From: Pseudomonadota bacterium
Lineage (GTDB): Bacteria; Pseudomonadota; Gammaproteobacteria; CALCKW01
DNA: 64,000 nucleotides
Reading direction: 5' to 3'
Assembly (NCBI GenBank): GCA_039196715.1
Contig: JBCCUP010000013.1
Coordinates: forward strand, 1-64,000
Part shown: in pieces, positions 34,711-44,046 of the stretch
Layout of the letters: every line of letters starts with the position of its first letter
How positions within the stretch are numbered: position 1 is the stretch's first letter
Position numbers and translations under genes: made by a program
The notes under the pieces: model-generated
Database searches by the model: none
What the model saw: only the letters and a program-made list of their open reading frames with translations
Told to the model about the DNA's origin: nothing

Positions 34711-36900
34711 TCAACGCGTTGTCGCACGCGTGCGTCGGAAGCCGTGCAACTTGCGGTAGCTCTCGAGCAGGCGCAAGTGGCGGTCGAGGCCCGCGAGCGC
34801 CATGTCGGTTTCACTCAAACCGTAAAACCGCACCTCGCCCGAGACCGACCCCACGGCGGCCGCGACCGTCTGCTCGCCGTAGAGGCGGCTGAAATTGTCG
34901 CGGTAGTCGTCGAGCGCAAGCTCCGCGTCGAGCGTCACGGTCAGCACCGCGTGCAGCGCGTGGAAAAAGCGGTTTCGATCGATCGTGTTGTCGTTGTACT
35001 GCAGCAGCGCCTCGAGCGATTCGATCGCGGCGTCGGCGTCGCCGAGCGCCAGGTGGATCAACAGACCCAGCTCGAAGATCGTCAACTGTCCCCAGACGGT
35101 GTTCTCGTCGAACTCGACACCGATCAGGGTGCGGATGTCGCTGTACCCGTCGAGCTCGCTGTCTTCGAGTGACGCCACCAGGTCGCGCAAGTCGTCGTCA
35201 TCCAGGCGGTGCAGGCCGAGGATCGGCTCGCGAAACGCGATCGCCTTGTTGGTGTTGTCCCAGATCAGGTCCTCGACGGGGTACACCTCCGAATAGCCGG
35301 GCACCAGGATGCGGCAGGCCGGCACACCGAGGTGGTCGAACACCGCGACGTAGGCATCCTTGCCGAGGCCATCGAGCACCTCGAACAGCTGCGTGCATTC
35401 GTCTTCCGTCGAACCAGCAAAATTCCACTCGCAGAACGGGTGGTCGGCGGTTGCACTGAAGAAACGCCAGGACACGACGCCGGTCGAATCGATGAAGTGC
35501 TCGACGAAGTTCTCGGGCTCACGCACCGCCTGGCTGTTGAAGGTCGGCCGCGGCACGTCGTTGAGCCCCTCGAAACTGCGCCCTTGCAACAGTTCGGTCA
35601 AGCTGCGTTCCAGCGCCACGCCGAACTGCGGGTGCGCGCCGAAGGACGCGAACACGCCACCGGTGCGCGGGTTCAGGAGCGTCACACACATCACCGGGAA
35701 GCGGCCACCGAGCGACGCGTCCTTGACCAGCACGGGAAAGCCCTGCGCCTCGAGTGCCGCGATGCCTGCGAGCACATCGGGATAGCGGGTGAGCACCGCC
35801 TCGGGCACGTCGGGCAAGGCGAGTTCGTTTTCGATGATCTCGCGCTTGACCGCACGCTCGAATATCTCCGACAGGCCCTGCACCTGTGCCTCGGCGAGCG
35901 TGTTGCCGGCACTCATGCCGTTGCTGAGGAACAGGTTCTCGATCAGGTTGCTCGGCACGTAGACGGTCTCACCGTCCGAGCGTCGCCGGTAGGGAATGCA
36001 ACAGATGCCCCGGTCCGCACGGCCACTGTTGGTGTCGACAAGGTGAGAGCCGCGCAGCTCCCCGTCGGGGTCGAACACCGCACGGCAGTGTGCGTCGAGG
36101 ATGCCTTCGGGCAGCGCGTCGTCGGCCTCGAGCGGAAACCAGCGCTCCTCCGGGTAGTGCACGAACTCGGCCCCGGCGAGTTCCGGCCCGAAATACTGAT
36201 CGTTGTAGAAGAAATTGCAGCTCAGGCGCTCGATGAATTCCCCGAGGGCCGAGCACAGTGCACTGTTCCGTGTCGCGCCCTTGCCGTTGGTGAAGCACAT
36301 GGGCGACGCCGCATCGCGGATGTTGAGCGACCACACGTTGGGCAAGATGTTGCGCCAGGACGACACTTCGATCTTCATGCCGAGCGCCGCGAGCGTGTCG
36401 GTCAGGCGCGCGATGGTGTCCTCGAGGGCGGCGTCCTTGCCGGGGATGCGCGTGCGGGTGCCGTCGTCGTCCTGCGACACCAGCAGTGCCTGCGCGTCGG
36501 CCGCGTGGGGGTCGGTCGCCTCGATGCGGAAATCGGGGGCCGCCTGCACCACTTTCTTGACCGTGCAGCGGTCCACCGCGCGCAAGATGCCCTGGCGGTC
36601 TTTCTCTGACAGGGTGTCCGGCAGCGCAACGTCGATCTGAAAGATCTGGTTGTAGCGGTTCTCGGGGTCGACGATGTTGTTCTGCGACACCCGGATGTCG
36701 TCGGTCGGCAGGTCGCGTGCGAGGCAGTAGACGCGGATGAAGTAGGCCGCACACAACGCCGACGACGCGAGAAAGTAGTCAAAGGGGCTCGGCGCCGACC
36801 CGTCGCCCTTGTAGCGGATGGGCTGATCGGCCACCACGGTGAAGTCGTCGAATTTCGCCTCGAGCCGAAGGTTGTCGAGGAAGTTGACGGTGATTTCCAT
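34711..36900 (-). CDS. OsmC-YcaO fusion protein
   Basis: A 729-residue protein. Residues about 1-140 form an OsmC-like domain with two Cys (in SSALCAAYFIR and VDRCTVKKVV) at the usual peroxidatic/resolving positions. Residues about 150-560 are a YcaO domain (ATRNSALCSALGEFIERLS, SNGMSAGNTLAEAQVQGLSEIFER, FGAHPQFGVALERSLTELLQG). The C-terminal part resembles the TPR-like tail of E. coli YcaO. YcaO proteins activate amide backbones with ATP; E. coli YcaO has been linked to S12 beta-methylthiolation. No azoline-peptide biosynthesis partner is nearby, so a housekeeping role is more likely than RiPP synthesis. Confidence 0.88.
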   Translation of the reverse strand: MEITVNFLDNLRLEAKFDDFTVVADQPIRYKGDGSAPSPFDYFLASSALCAAYFIRVYCLARDLPTDDIRVSQNNIVDPENRYNQIFQIDVALPDTLSEKDRQGILRAVDRCTVKKVVQAAPDFRIEATDPHAADAQALLVSQDDDGTRTRIPGKDAALEDTIARLTDTLAALGMKIEVSSWRNILPNVWSLNIRDAASPMCFTNGKGATRNSALCSALGEFIERLSCNFFYNDQYFGPELAGAEFVHYPEERWFPLEADDALPEGILDAHCRAVFDPDGELRGSHLVDTNSGRADRGICCIPYRRRSDGETVYVPSNLIENLFLSNGMSAGNTLAEAQVQGLSEIFERAVKREIIENELALPDVPEAVLTRYPDVLAGIAALEAQGFPVLVKDASLGGRFPVMCVTLLNPRTGGVFASFGAHPQFGVALERSLTELLQGRSFEGLNDVPRPTFNSQAVREPENFVEHFIDSTGVVSWRFFSATADHPFCEWNFAGSTEDECTQLFEVLDGLGKDAYVAVFDHLGVPACRILVPGYSEVYPVEDLIWDNTNKAIAFREPILGLHRLDDDDLRDLVASLEDSELDGYSDIRTLIGVEFDENTVWGQLTIFELGLLIHLALGDADAAIESLEALLQYNDNTIDRNRFFHALHAVLTVTLDAELALDDYRDNFSRLYGEQTVAAAVGSVSGEVRFYGLSETDMALAGLDRHLRLLESYRKLHGFRRTRATTR

Positions 36901-37116
36901 GCGGGCGGGTCCGGGGGCCGCACGCAGGGCGCACGCAGCTCAAGGTGAAGGGCACCGACACGCGCGGGCGGCACCCCGTGGGCCCGGAATTATGTCAGCT
37001 TTCGGCCCGCCGCTGCCCGCTGCGACGGCGGCCACGCCACCGGGTCGGGTGCCGGGATCGCCGGGTCGCGCCGCCGAGCACAACCCGGCGGCGTTGTCCC
37101 TGCCCTGCCCGGTCGA

Positions 37117-38361
37117 TCAGGCGTCGAGCGCGAGCTGTGCCCGACCCAACTCGGTGAGATCCGACTCGGTCGCACGCCCTTCGAAGTTCACCTCATAGTC
37201 CTCGGCGGCGAAGTCGGGCGCACTGCGGCCACTCAGGAAACTCGCACTCTGACGCAGGGCGTACGCGCGGTTCTTGCCGCAGGCCGGACTCGCGCCGATG
37301 TAGATCACGCTCGCGAAGTCATCGCCGTTGTGTTCGTTGCCGACCGCGTGCACCACATCGGGGTGCCACCAAACGGTGTCGCCGGGCGCGACGGTCTGGA
37401 TCGGCACGATGCCCGGCATGATGTCGGCGTGCCAGGTGGTGTCCACCCCAAGCGCACGCCCGGGCCGCGCCAGGCAGAGCTCGTCCTCGGGCACGTCATC
37501 CTGCAGGGCCCGCAGCAACACGTAGCCGATCGCGTCGACCATCGGCAGCAACTCGAGTGTGCCGTCGCCCGGCCCCTGCTCGGTCAGCGCGGTCCAGCCC
37601 TGGAAGGTGCGAAACATGGAACTCACCGCCGGCGAGGAGAATTCGCGCGTCTGGGTGCGGTAGGCTGCGCGCCACGGGTCGTACCGCTCGGCCCGGCCCG
37701 CGAAGACGTCGGCGTAGATCTTCTGGAAGGCCGGGTCGACCCAGCGCTCGTAGGAGCCTGCGTCCATGTGCGGTGACAGCCCCAGTGTGGTATCGCCGGG
37801 TGCCCGCCGGCGCGTGCGGTCGGCGTAGCTGTAGTCGTGGTTCGGGTCGAACTCCTGGCCCGCCGGTGCGTCGGTGTCCCAGAGCCCGTTGAGGAAGCGT
37901 TTGGTCACGGCCATCGACTCGGCCTGACGCGCCTGCACCTGCGGCTTCGACCAGTAGACACCGAAGATCTGCGGCTTGGCGTCCTTGAGGTCGCCGAAGT
38001 AGTTGTCGAGCCCGGCTTTCTCTTTCGCCCGTGCCTCGTACTCGTTGGTGGCGAGGTAACTGCCGAGCTCGGCGTTCCAGTCCTCGGCCTGCTTGGTGTC
38101 GAACACGCCCCGCACAATGACGCAGCCGTGCGACCGAATGGCAGCAATGTCCTCGTCCGACACGCTGTTCGATCGAATCCGGTCAAACGACACCTCCGGC
38201 ACCACAGCACCCGTCTTGGCGTGCGTGTCGGTGATGGCATCCACACGGCGGCGTGCCACATCGCGCATCGCCTCGAAATGGGCCTTGACGTTGTTGTTGT
38301 TCGTGAGCTCGCGTTTGGCTGCGGCGATGAACGGACCGGGGTTGAAAGGGGTGTCAGACAT
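37117..38361 (-). CDS. DUF1479 (YbiU-like) Fe(II)/2-oxoglutarate-type oxygenase
   Basis: A 414-residue protein of the DUF1479 family, a cupin/2-oxoglutarate oxygenase-like group. HMDAGS supplies the HxD pair and WWHPDVVHAVG the distal His; the family stretch DPWRAAYRTQTREF is present. The substrate is unknown; relatives are often near sugar genes. It starts 18 bp after the LacI gene, on the same strand, so it belongs to that regulon and may act on the sugar imported by the divergent ABC system. Confidence 0.82.
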   Translation of the reverse strand: MSDTPFNPGPFIAAAKRELTNNNNVKAHFEAMRDVARRRVDAITDTHAKTGAVVPEVSFDRIRSNSVSDEDIAAIRSHGCVIVRGVFDTKQAEDWNAELGSYLATNEYEARAKEKAGLDNYFGDLKDAKPQIFGVYWSKPQVQARQAESMAVTKRFLNGLWDTDAPAGQEFDPNHDYSYADRTRRRAPGDTTLGLSPHMDAGSYERWVDPAFQKIYADVFAGRAERYDPWRAAYRTQTREFSSPAVSSMFRTFQGWTALTEQGPGDGTLELLPMVDAIGYVLLRALQDDVPEDELCLARPGRALGVDTTWHADIMPGIVPIQTVAPGDTVWWHPDVVHAVGNEHNGDDFASVIYIGASPACGKNRAYALRQSASFLSGRSAPDFAAEDYEVNFEGRATESDLTELGRAQLALDA

Positions 38362-38379
38362 GGCATGTATTTCCTGCTG

Positions 38380-39429
38380 TCAGGGTTTCTCGGTGCGCAA
38401 CCGGTACTCCGGCGCGATGAGGGTCGCAAGCTCGGCGGGCACCTCGACGCCCGCCACGGCCTTGAGCAGCAGCTCGGCCAGCTCGCGCCCGGTGTGTTGG
38501 ATGTTTTCGACGCAGGTGTCGATCGCCGGGTGCGTGTGATCGAGCACATCGGACGTCTGTTTGGCGAACACCTCGACGTCGACGCCGGGCGTCAGGCCGC
38601 TATCGCGGATGGCTGCGAGCACGGCGAGCGTCGGCAGATCACCCCCGCACACCACCCCGTCGGGCCGCGCCTCACCGGCAAAGACCTCCGCGAGCACGGC
38701 GCGCATCACCGGCAAGGGCGTCTCGATAGACAACGCCTGGGGCAACTCGACCGCGTCGACGCCAGCCTGCGCCACGCCACGCAGGAACCCCATGGTCATG
38801 TGTGCGCCGTAGGTGAGGTCCGCCGGCGCGCCGATCAGCGCCAGTCGCGTGCGACCCCGCTCGGCGAGGCGCCGCGCGCCGCTCTCGGTGAACGCCTGGT
38901 TGTCGAAGTCGACGTAGGCGTGCGCCGAGGCCAGCTCGGTACGCCCGTGCGTGACAAATGGAAAGCCCGACTCCAGCAGGTAGCGTACCCGGATGTCCTG
39001 CGGCTGAATGCGCGACACGATGACGCCGTCAGCCCGTCGGTTTTCGACGATGGAGCGGACCGTGCTCAGCGGGTCGGTGTCGGCCTCCTCCGGTGTGATG
39101 GCCAGCTCGTAGCCCTGCGCCCGGCACACATCGCTCAGACCCGCAATGATCGACGCGGTGTAGCCCGAGACGCGCGCGTGCGGCGCAAGCACAAGGGCGA
39201 GCACATGGCTGCGACCGGTGCGCAGCCCACGACCGGCGCGGTCGGGCACGTAGCCGAGTTCGGCGGCGATGCGCTTCACGCGCTCGCGGGTTTTCAGGGC
39301 GATGTCGTCGCCGTCGTTGAGCGCGCGCGACACGGTGGTCACCGCGAGCCCGCTCGCGGCCGCCACGGTTTTCAGCGTGGGCCGCTTCTGCCGCAGCGGG
39401 GCGTCGACGAGGGTGGGTGATTTGGCCAT
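38380..39429 (-). CDS. LacI-family transcriptional regulator
   Basis: A 349-residue regulator with N-terminal HTH (LKTVAAASGLAVTTVSRALNDGDDI) and a periplasmic-binding-protein-like sensor domain. By position it regulates the divergent gtsABC-type importer and its own operon with DUF1479. LacI-type dyads with central CG or an odd centre lie in the 179-bp region between them (39446-39457 and 39504-39516). Confidence 0.9.
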   Translation of the reverse strand: MAKSPTLVDAPLRQKRPTLKTVAAASGLAVTTVSRALNDGDDIALKTRERVKRIAAELGYVPDRAGRGLRTGRSHVLALVLAPHARVSGYTASIIAGLSDVCRAQGYELAITPEEADTDPLSTVRSIVENRRADGVIVSRIQPQDIRVRYLLESGFPFVTHGRTELASAHAYVDFDNQAFTESGARRLAERGRTRLALIGAPADLTYGAHMTMGFLRGVAQAGVDAVELPQALSIETPLPVMRAVLAEVFAGEARPDGVVCGGDLPTLAVLAAIRDSGLTPGVDVEVFAKQTSDVLDHTHPAIDTCVENIQHTGRELAELLLKAVAGVEVPAELATLIAPEYRLRTEKP

Positions 39430-39445
39430 ATGAAAAATAATTACC

Positions 39446-39457
39446 TATAACGTTACA
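39446..39457. promoter_or_regulatory. LacI-type operator-like dyad
   Basis: TATAACGTTACA, with arms differing at one base and a central CG, is typical of LacI/GalR half-sites. It lies 17 bp upstream of the LacI start codon. Confidence 0.45.
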
Positions 39458-39486
39458 GATGTCAAATTGTCATATTTTGAAAGGGT

Positions 39487-39515
39487 TTGACGTCAGCAAT
39501 CTATATCGTTACGAT
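39487..39515 (+). promoter_or_regulatory. Promoter of the gts-type ABC operon
   Basis: TTGACG at 39487-39492 and TACGAT at 39510-39515 with 17-bp spacing. A 13-bp dyad covers the -10 box. The leader to the ATG at 39609 is about 85 bases. Confidence 0.6.
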
Positions 39516-39516
39516 A
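39504..39516. promoter_or_regulatory. Operator-like dyad over the -10 box
   Basis: TATCGTTACGATA has perfect 6-base arms around one T and overlaps the TACGAT box. This placement suits repression by the adjacent LacI protein. Confidence 0.5.
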
Positions 39517-39608
39517 CCTCTCCCACGGGTACAGGCACTATGTTGCCGCCTCGGGTATCGATCGCCGCATCGGCGACAACGCTTTCAGACATCGTGAGGG
39601 AGATGAGG

Positions 39609-40859
39609 ATGACCGTTTCAAAATGGGCCGGTAAAACCGCGCTGGCGCTCAGCATCGGGCTGGCGACGGCAGGGGCCAACGCGGCTGACGTCGAGGTCTT
39701 GCACTGGTGGACATCGGGCGGTGAAGCCGCTGCCCTCGACGTTCTCAAGCAGGACCTGGAGTCCCAAGGTGTGGGCTGGCAGGACATGCCGGTGGCCGGC
39801 GGCGGCGGTGAAGCCGCGATGACCACCCTGCGCGCACGCGTCACCGCGGGCAACGCACCGACGGCCGTGCAGATGCTCGGCTTCGACATCACCGACTGGG
39901 CCAAAGAAGGCGCGCTCGGCAACCTCAACAGCGTCGCCAGCGAAGAGGGCTGGGATGACGTGGTGCCGACTGCGCTGCAGGCCTTCGCCAAGCACGACGG
40001 CAACTGGATTTCCGCCCCGGTCAACGTCCACTCGACCAACTGGGTGTGGATCAACAAGGCCGCACTCGACGCCGCCGGCGGCAAGGCCCCGGAGAGCTGG
40101 GATGAGCTCGTCGCCGTCATGGACGCGATGAAAGCCAACGGCATCACCCCGCTCGCGCACGGCGGCCAGGCCTGGCAGGAGGCGACCATTTTCGACGCCG
40201 TCGTGCTGTCGATGGGCAACGACTTCTACCAGAAGTCGATGATCGAACTGGACCCGGCGGCACTCGGCGGCGACACGATGGTCGAGGTCTTCGACCGCAT
40301 GGCCACCCTGCGCTCCTACGTCGATGACAACTTCTCCGGCCGCGACTGGAACCTCGCGTCCGCGATGGTCATCGAGGGCCAGGCGGGCATGCAGATGATG
40401 GGCGACTGGGCCAAGGGCGAGTTCCTCAAGGCCGGTCAGACCCCGGGCACCGACTTCGTCTGCATCCGCTTCCCCGGCACCCAGGGTTCGGTCACGTTCA
40501 ACTCTGACCAGTTCGCGATGTTCGGCCAGGGCGACGGTGACACCGATGCGCAGCTCAAGATGGCCGCCTCGATCATGAACCCGACCTTCCAGTCGGCCTT
40601 CAACGTGGTCAAAGGCTCCGTGCCGGCGCGCACCGACGTGCCGAGCGACGACTTCGACGACTGCGGCAAGAAAGGCATGCAGGATCTCGCCGACGCCAAC
40701 AGCAACGGCTCCCTGTTCGGTTCGATGGCGCACGGTCACGCGGCACCCGCGGCGATCAAGAACGCGCTCTACGACGTGGTGACCCAGCACTTCAACGGCG
40801 ACATGTCGAGCGCCGAAGCGGCTGAAGAGCTGGTCAACAGCATCGAAGCTGCGATGTAA
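39609..40859 (+). CDS. gtsA: Sugar ABC transporter substrate-binding protein (glucose/mannose type)
   Basis: A 416-residue periplasmic binding protein. A clear signal peptide ends at AGANA-AD. The start of the mature protein, [20 protein letters not shown], and the segments [16 protein letters not shown] and [14 protein letters not shown] resemble the GtsA glucose/mannose binding proteins. The ATG at 39609 has GAGGGAG at a proper distance; an ATG two codons upstream would abut it. It leads an operon with two permeases, an ATPase and an aldo/keto reductase, after a 291-bp gap with a strong hairpin. Confidence 0.88.
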   Translation: MTVSKWAGKTALALSIGLATAGANAADVEVLHWWTSGGEAAALDVLKQDLESQGVGWQDMPVAGGGGEAAMTTLRARVTAGNAPTAVQMLGFDITDWAKEGALGNLNSVASEEGWDDVVPTALQAFAKHDGNWISAPVNVHSTNWVWINKAALDAAGGKAPESWDELVAVMDAMKANGITPLAHGGQAWQEATIFDAVVLSMGNDFYQKSMIELDPAALGGDTMVEVFDRMATLRSYVDDNFSGRDWNLASAMVIEGQAGMQMMGDWAKGEFLKAGQTPGTDFVCIRFPGTQGSVTFNSDQFAMFGQGDGDTDAQLKMAASIMNPTFQSAFNVVKGSVPARTDVPSDDFDDCGKKGMQDLADANSNGSLFGSMAHGHAAPAAIKNALYDVVTQHFNGDMSSAEAAEELVNSIEAAM

Positions 40860-41065
40860 ACCGGGCCCGGCCCAAGCAGCACGTTAAAAATCGTAGCGAG
40901 GGAGTCAAGTACAAGGCGCGAGCAGCCGGTCCGGCGCCCCGGCAGTGGCCGAGACATATCAATGGTACGGCATACCGGCAGATAGGCTCGGTCCGAGCAG
41001 CCGGTGCGCCGGCGCGACAGCAACGCAGTAATTGACACCCGCAGTAGATTTTAAACAGGCTGATA

Positions 41066-41092
41066 GGGGTTGCCGCACACGGCGGCAACCCC
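41066..41092 (+). promoter_or_regulatory. Strong hairpin between gtsA and the first permease gene
   Basis: An 11-bp perfect stem (GGGGTTGCCGC with its complement) around a 5-base loop. No T run follows, so it is more likely to protect upstream mRNA or attenuate than to terminate fully. GC-rich repeats containing AGCAGCCGGT at about 40921 and 40999 add further hairpin potential in the same gap. Confidence 0.55.
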
Positions 41093-41150
41093 GACACCCA
41101 CCCCGCTCGGGCGCGACCGCCCGCCGCACACCCGACCGTCAGGCACGCCA

Positions 41151-42032
41151 ATGCGAGAGCGTCTTCAAGGCTGGATGCCCAAACTGGTGCTCGCACCGAG
41201 CTTCGCGCTGATCCTCTTTTTCGTGTACGGGTTCATCCTGTACACCGGCTACCTCTCGGTGTCCGACTCGAAGATGCTGCCGTCCTACGGCTTCGTCGGG
41301 CTTGAGAACTACGAGAAGCTCTGGAAACTCCGGCACTGGAAAGGCTCGCTGAGCAACCTCGCGGTCTTCGGCACGCTGTACATCCTGATCTGCAGCGTGC
41401 TCGGCCTGCTGCTCGCGATCCTGCTCGACCAGAAAATCCGCGCTGAAGGCGTGCTGCGGCCGATCTACCTCTACCCGATGGCGCTGTCGTTCATCGTCAC
41501 CGGCACCGCGTGGAAATGGTTTCTGGACCCGGGCATCGGCCTTGAGCACACCCTGCAGCAATGGGGCTGGGAGAGTTTCGAATTCAAGTGGATCAAGAGC
41601 CGCACGCACGCCATCTACACCGTCGTGATCGCCGCCGTCTGGCAGAGTTCGGGCTTCGTCATGGCGATGTTTCTCGCTGGCCTCCGCGGCGTCGACGCCG
41701 ACATCGTGCGGGCCGCCGAAATCGACGGTGCGTCGAAGTTCACGATCTACCGACGCATCATCATTCCGCTGATGCGGCCGGTCTTCCTGTCGGCGTTCGT
41801 GGTGCTCGCCCACCTCGCGATCAAGTCCTATGACCTGGTGATCGCGCTGACCGGCGGCGGCCCGGGCAAAGCAACCGAGCTACCGGCCACCTTCATGTAC
41901 TCCTACACCTTCACCCGCAACCTCATGGGCATCGGTGCGTCCAGCGCGATCATCATGCTCGCGATGGTGTTTTCGATCATAGTGCCGTACCTGTATTCAG
42001 AGTTGCGGGCGAACAGCCGAACGGAGCGCTGA
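41151..42032 (+). CDS. gtsB: Sugar ABC transporter permease 1
   Basis: A 293-residue inner-membrane permease with six TM segments. The EAA loop reads RAAEIDGASKFTIYRRIIIPLMRP. It pairs with the following permease, and both dock to the ATPase. I use the ATG at 41151; a TTG 81 bp upstream lies within the hairpin at 41066-41092. Confidence 0.87.
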   Translation: MRERLQGWMPKLVLAPSFALILFFVYGFILYTGYLSVSDSKMLPSYGFVGLENYEKLWKLRHWKGSLSNLAVFGTLYILICSVLGLLLAILLDQKIRAEGVLRPIYLYPMALSFIVTGTAWKWFLDPGIGLEHTLQQWGWESFEFKWIKSRTHAIYTVVIAAVWQSSGFVMAMFLAGLRGVDADIVRAAEIDGASKFTIYRRIIIPLMRPVFLSAFVVLAHLAIKSYDLVIALTGGGPGKATELPATFMYSYTFTRNLMGIGASSAIIMLAMVFSIIVPYLYSELRANSRTER

Positions 42033-42034
42033 CC

Positions 42035-42901
42035 GTGAGCACCGACACCGACCGCACGCCCTGGCAACGTGCCCTGCTCTACACCGTGCTGCTGGTGTTC
42101 GCGGTGTATTACCTGCTGCCGCTCTACGTCATGCTGGTCAACTCCTTCAAGCCGCTCGACGAGATCCGCCAGGGCGACATGCTCGGCCTGCCGGACGCCT
42201 GGACGCTCGCGCCCTGGTTGAGCGCGTGGTCAGAGGCGCAGATCGGCGTGCAGGCCACCGGTCTCAAGCCGTACTTCCTGAACTCGATCTTCATGGTCGT
42301 GCCCGCTGTGTTCATCTCGACCCTGCTCGGTGCGCTGAACGGCTACGTGCTGACCAAGTGGCGCTTCAAGGGCGACGGCCTGGTGTTTGGCCTGATCCTG
42401 CTGTCCTGCTTCATCCCGTTTCAGATCGTGCTGATCCCGATGGCACGCATGCTCGGCATCTTCGGGCTGGCCGGCTCGACCTCGGGCCTGGTGTTGGTGC
42501 ACGTGGTCTACGGGCTTGGCTTCACCACCCTGTTTTTTCGCAATTACTACGCGGCCTTCCCGACCGAGCTGGTGCGCGCGGCACAGATGGACGGCGCCGG
42601 CTTCTGGCGGATCTTCACCCGCATCCTGCTGCCCTCGTCCGCGCCGATCATCGTGGTGACGGTCATCTGGCAGTTCACCAACATCTGGAACGACTTCCTG
42701 TTCGGCGCGAGTTTCGCCGACGCCGACTCGTTGCCGATGACGGTGGCTCTCAACAACCTGGTCAGCTCCTCGACCGGGGTCAAGGAATACAACGTGCACT
42801 TTGCCGGGGCCATCCTCGCCGCCCTGCCCACGCTGATCGTGTACGTGGTCTCGGGACGCTATTTCGTGCGTGGACTCATGGCGGGGGCAGTCAAGGGGTG
42901 A
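42035..42901 (+). CDS. gtsC: Sugar ABC transporter permease 2
   Basis: A 288-residue permease with six TM helices. The EAA loop is RAAQMDGAGFWRIFTRILLPSSAP. The GTG start lies two bases after the stop of permease 1, and its own stop overlaps the start of the ATPase gene. Belongs to the MalG-like CUT1 permeases. Confidence 0.88.
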   Translation: MSTDTDRTPWQRALLYTVLLVFAVYYLLPLYVMLVNSFKPLDEIRQGDMLGLPDAWTLAPWLSAWSEAQIGVQATGLKPYFLNSIFMVVPAVFISTLLGALNGYVLTKWRFKGDGLVFGLILLSCFIPFQIVLIPMARMLGIFGLAGSTSGLVLVHVVYGLGFTTLFFRNYYAAFPTELVRAAQMDGAGFWRIFTRILLPSSAPIIVVTVIWQFTNIWNDFLFGASFADADSLPMTVALNNLVSSSTGVKEYNVHFAGAILAALPTLIVYVVSGRYFVRGLMAGAVKG

Positions 42902-44016
42902 ACGACGTGACACACAACGGCAACGCGCCATTTCTGGAAATCGACGGCGTCAGCAAGCGCTACGGCCGCGTCGACGCCTTGCAGGACATCCGCATCGACG
43001 TCGAGGAAGGTGGCTTCCTGGTGTTGGTGGGACCGTCCGGCTGCGGCAAGTCCACGCTGCTGAACATGATCGCAGGCTTCGAGTCGGTGACCGCGGGCGA
43101 CATCCGCATCGGCGGTCGGTCGGTGCTCGACCTGCACCCGTCCAAGCGGGACATCGCAATGGTGTTCCAGTCCTATGCGCTCTACCCGAACATGAACGTC
43201 GCCGCCAACATCGGCTTCGGCATGGAGACGCGTGGCGTGCCCAGACCCGAACGCGAGAAACGCATTGCCGAGGTCGCGTCGATTCTCCAGATCGAGCAGT
43301 TGCTGAAACGCAAGCCTGCTCAACTCTCCGGCGGCCAACGCCAGCGCGTCGCGATGGGGCGCGCACTGGTGCGCGACCCGCAGGCCTTTCTGTTCGACGA
43401 GCCGCTCTCCAACCTCGATGCCCGCTTGCGCGTCGACATGCGCACCGAGATCAAGAAACTGCACGCGCGTCTCGGTACCACCATCGTCTACGTCACCCAC
43501 GACCAGATCGAGGCGATGACGCTCGCCACCCGCATCGCGGTGTTGCGCGACGGCCGCGTGCAGCAGATCGGCACCCCGGACGACATCTACCACCGACCCG
43601 CCAACGCCTTCGTGGCCGACTTCATGGGCTCGCCGGCCATGAACAAGGTACGCGCAACGCTGTCGCTCGAGGGCGACGTGGTCCAGGTCGCGATGGCCGG
43701 AGGTGTTGTGCCGCACCCCGCGGCATCCGAGGCTGTCCGGGCGCGCGCCGCTCAAGGCGCGCCTGTCGACTTCGGCATCCGCGCGGAGGACATTGGCACC
43801 GGTGTCGAGGATGCACCGGCGCTGCTCCACCTGAACGTCGAACTGACCGAACCGACCGGCTCGGACACCTTCATCGTGACCCGCGACGGCGACGCCTCGT
43901 TCACCGCGCGCGTCGGCAACGACGTGCGCATCGAATCGGGTGCGCGCGCGCCGTTCGCACTCGACATGCGGCGCGCCCACTTCTTCGACCCCGATTCAGG
44001 CGACCGCATCGCCTGA
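42898..44016 (+). CDS. Sugar ABC transporter ATPase (MalK/UgpC type)
   Basis: A 372-residue cytosolic ATPase that powers the importer. Walker A is GPSGCGKST, the signature is [15 protein letters not shown], Walker B is [13 protein letters not shown], and the H-loop is YVTHDQIEAM. A C-terminal TOBE/regulatory domain (FGIRAEDI, LTEPTGSDTF) is typical of MalK-like CUT1 proteins. The GTG at 42898 overlaps the permease stop (GTGA); a second GTG three codons later is possible. Confidence 0.92.
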   Translation: MNDVTHNGNAPFLEIDGVSKRYGRVDALQDIRIDVEEGGFLVLVGPSGCGKSTLLNMIAGFESVTAGDIRIGGRSVLDLHPSKRDIAMVFQSYALYPNMNVAANIGFGMETRGVPRPEREKRIAEVASILQIEQLLKRKPAQLSGGQRQRVAMGRALVRDPQAFLFDEPLSNLDARLRVDMRTEIKKLHARLGTTIVYVTHDQIEAMTLATRIAVLRDGRVQQIGTPDDIYHRPANAFVADFMGSPAMNKVRATLSLEGDVVQVAMAGGVVPHPAASEAVRARAAQGAPVDFGIRAEDIGTGVEDAPALLHLNVELTEPTGSDTFIVTRDGDASFTARVGNDVRIESGARAPFALDMRRAHFFDPDSGDRIA

Positions 44017-44046
44017 GTCGAGGCACACCCTGGAGGAACCCGACCT

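Noticed and set aside
34711-36900. YcaO as a sign of an azoline/thiopeptide RiPP cluster
   Set aside because: No precursor peptide, cyclodehydratase partner, dehydrogenase or exporter specific to RiPPs is next to it, and the C-terminal tail matches E. coli YcaO.
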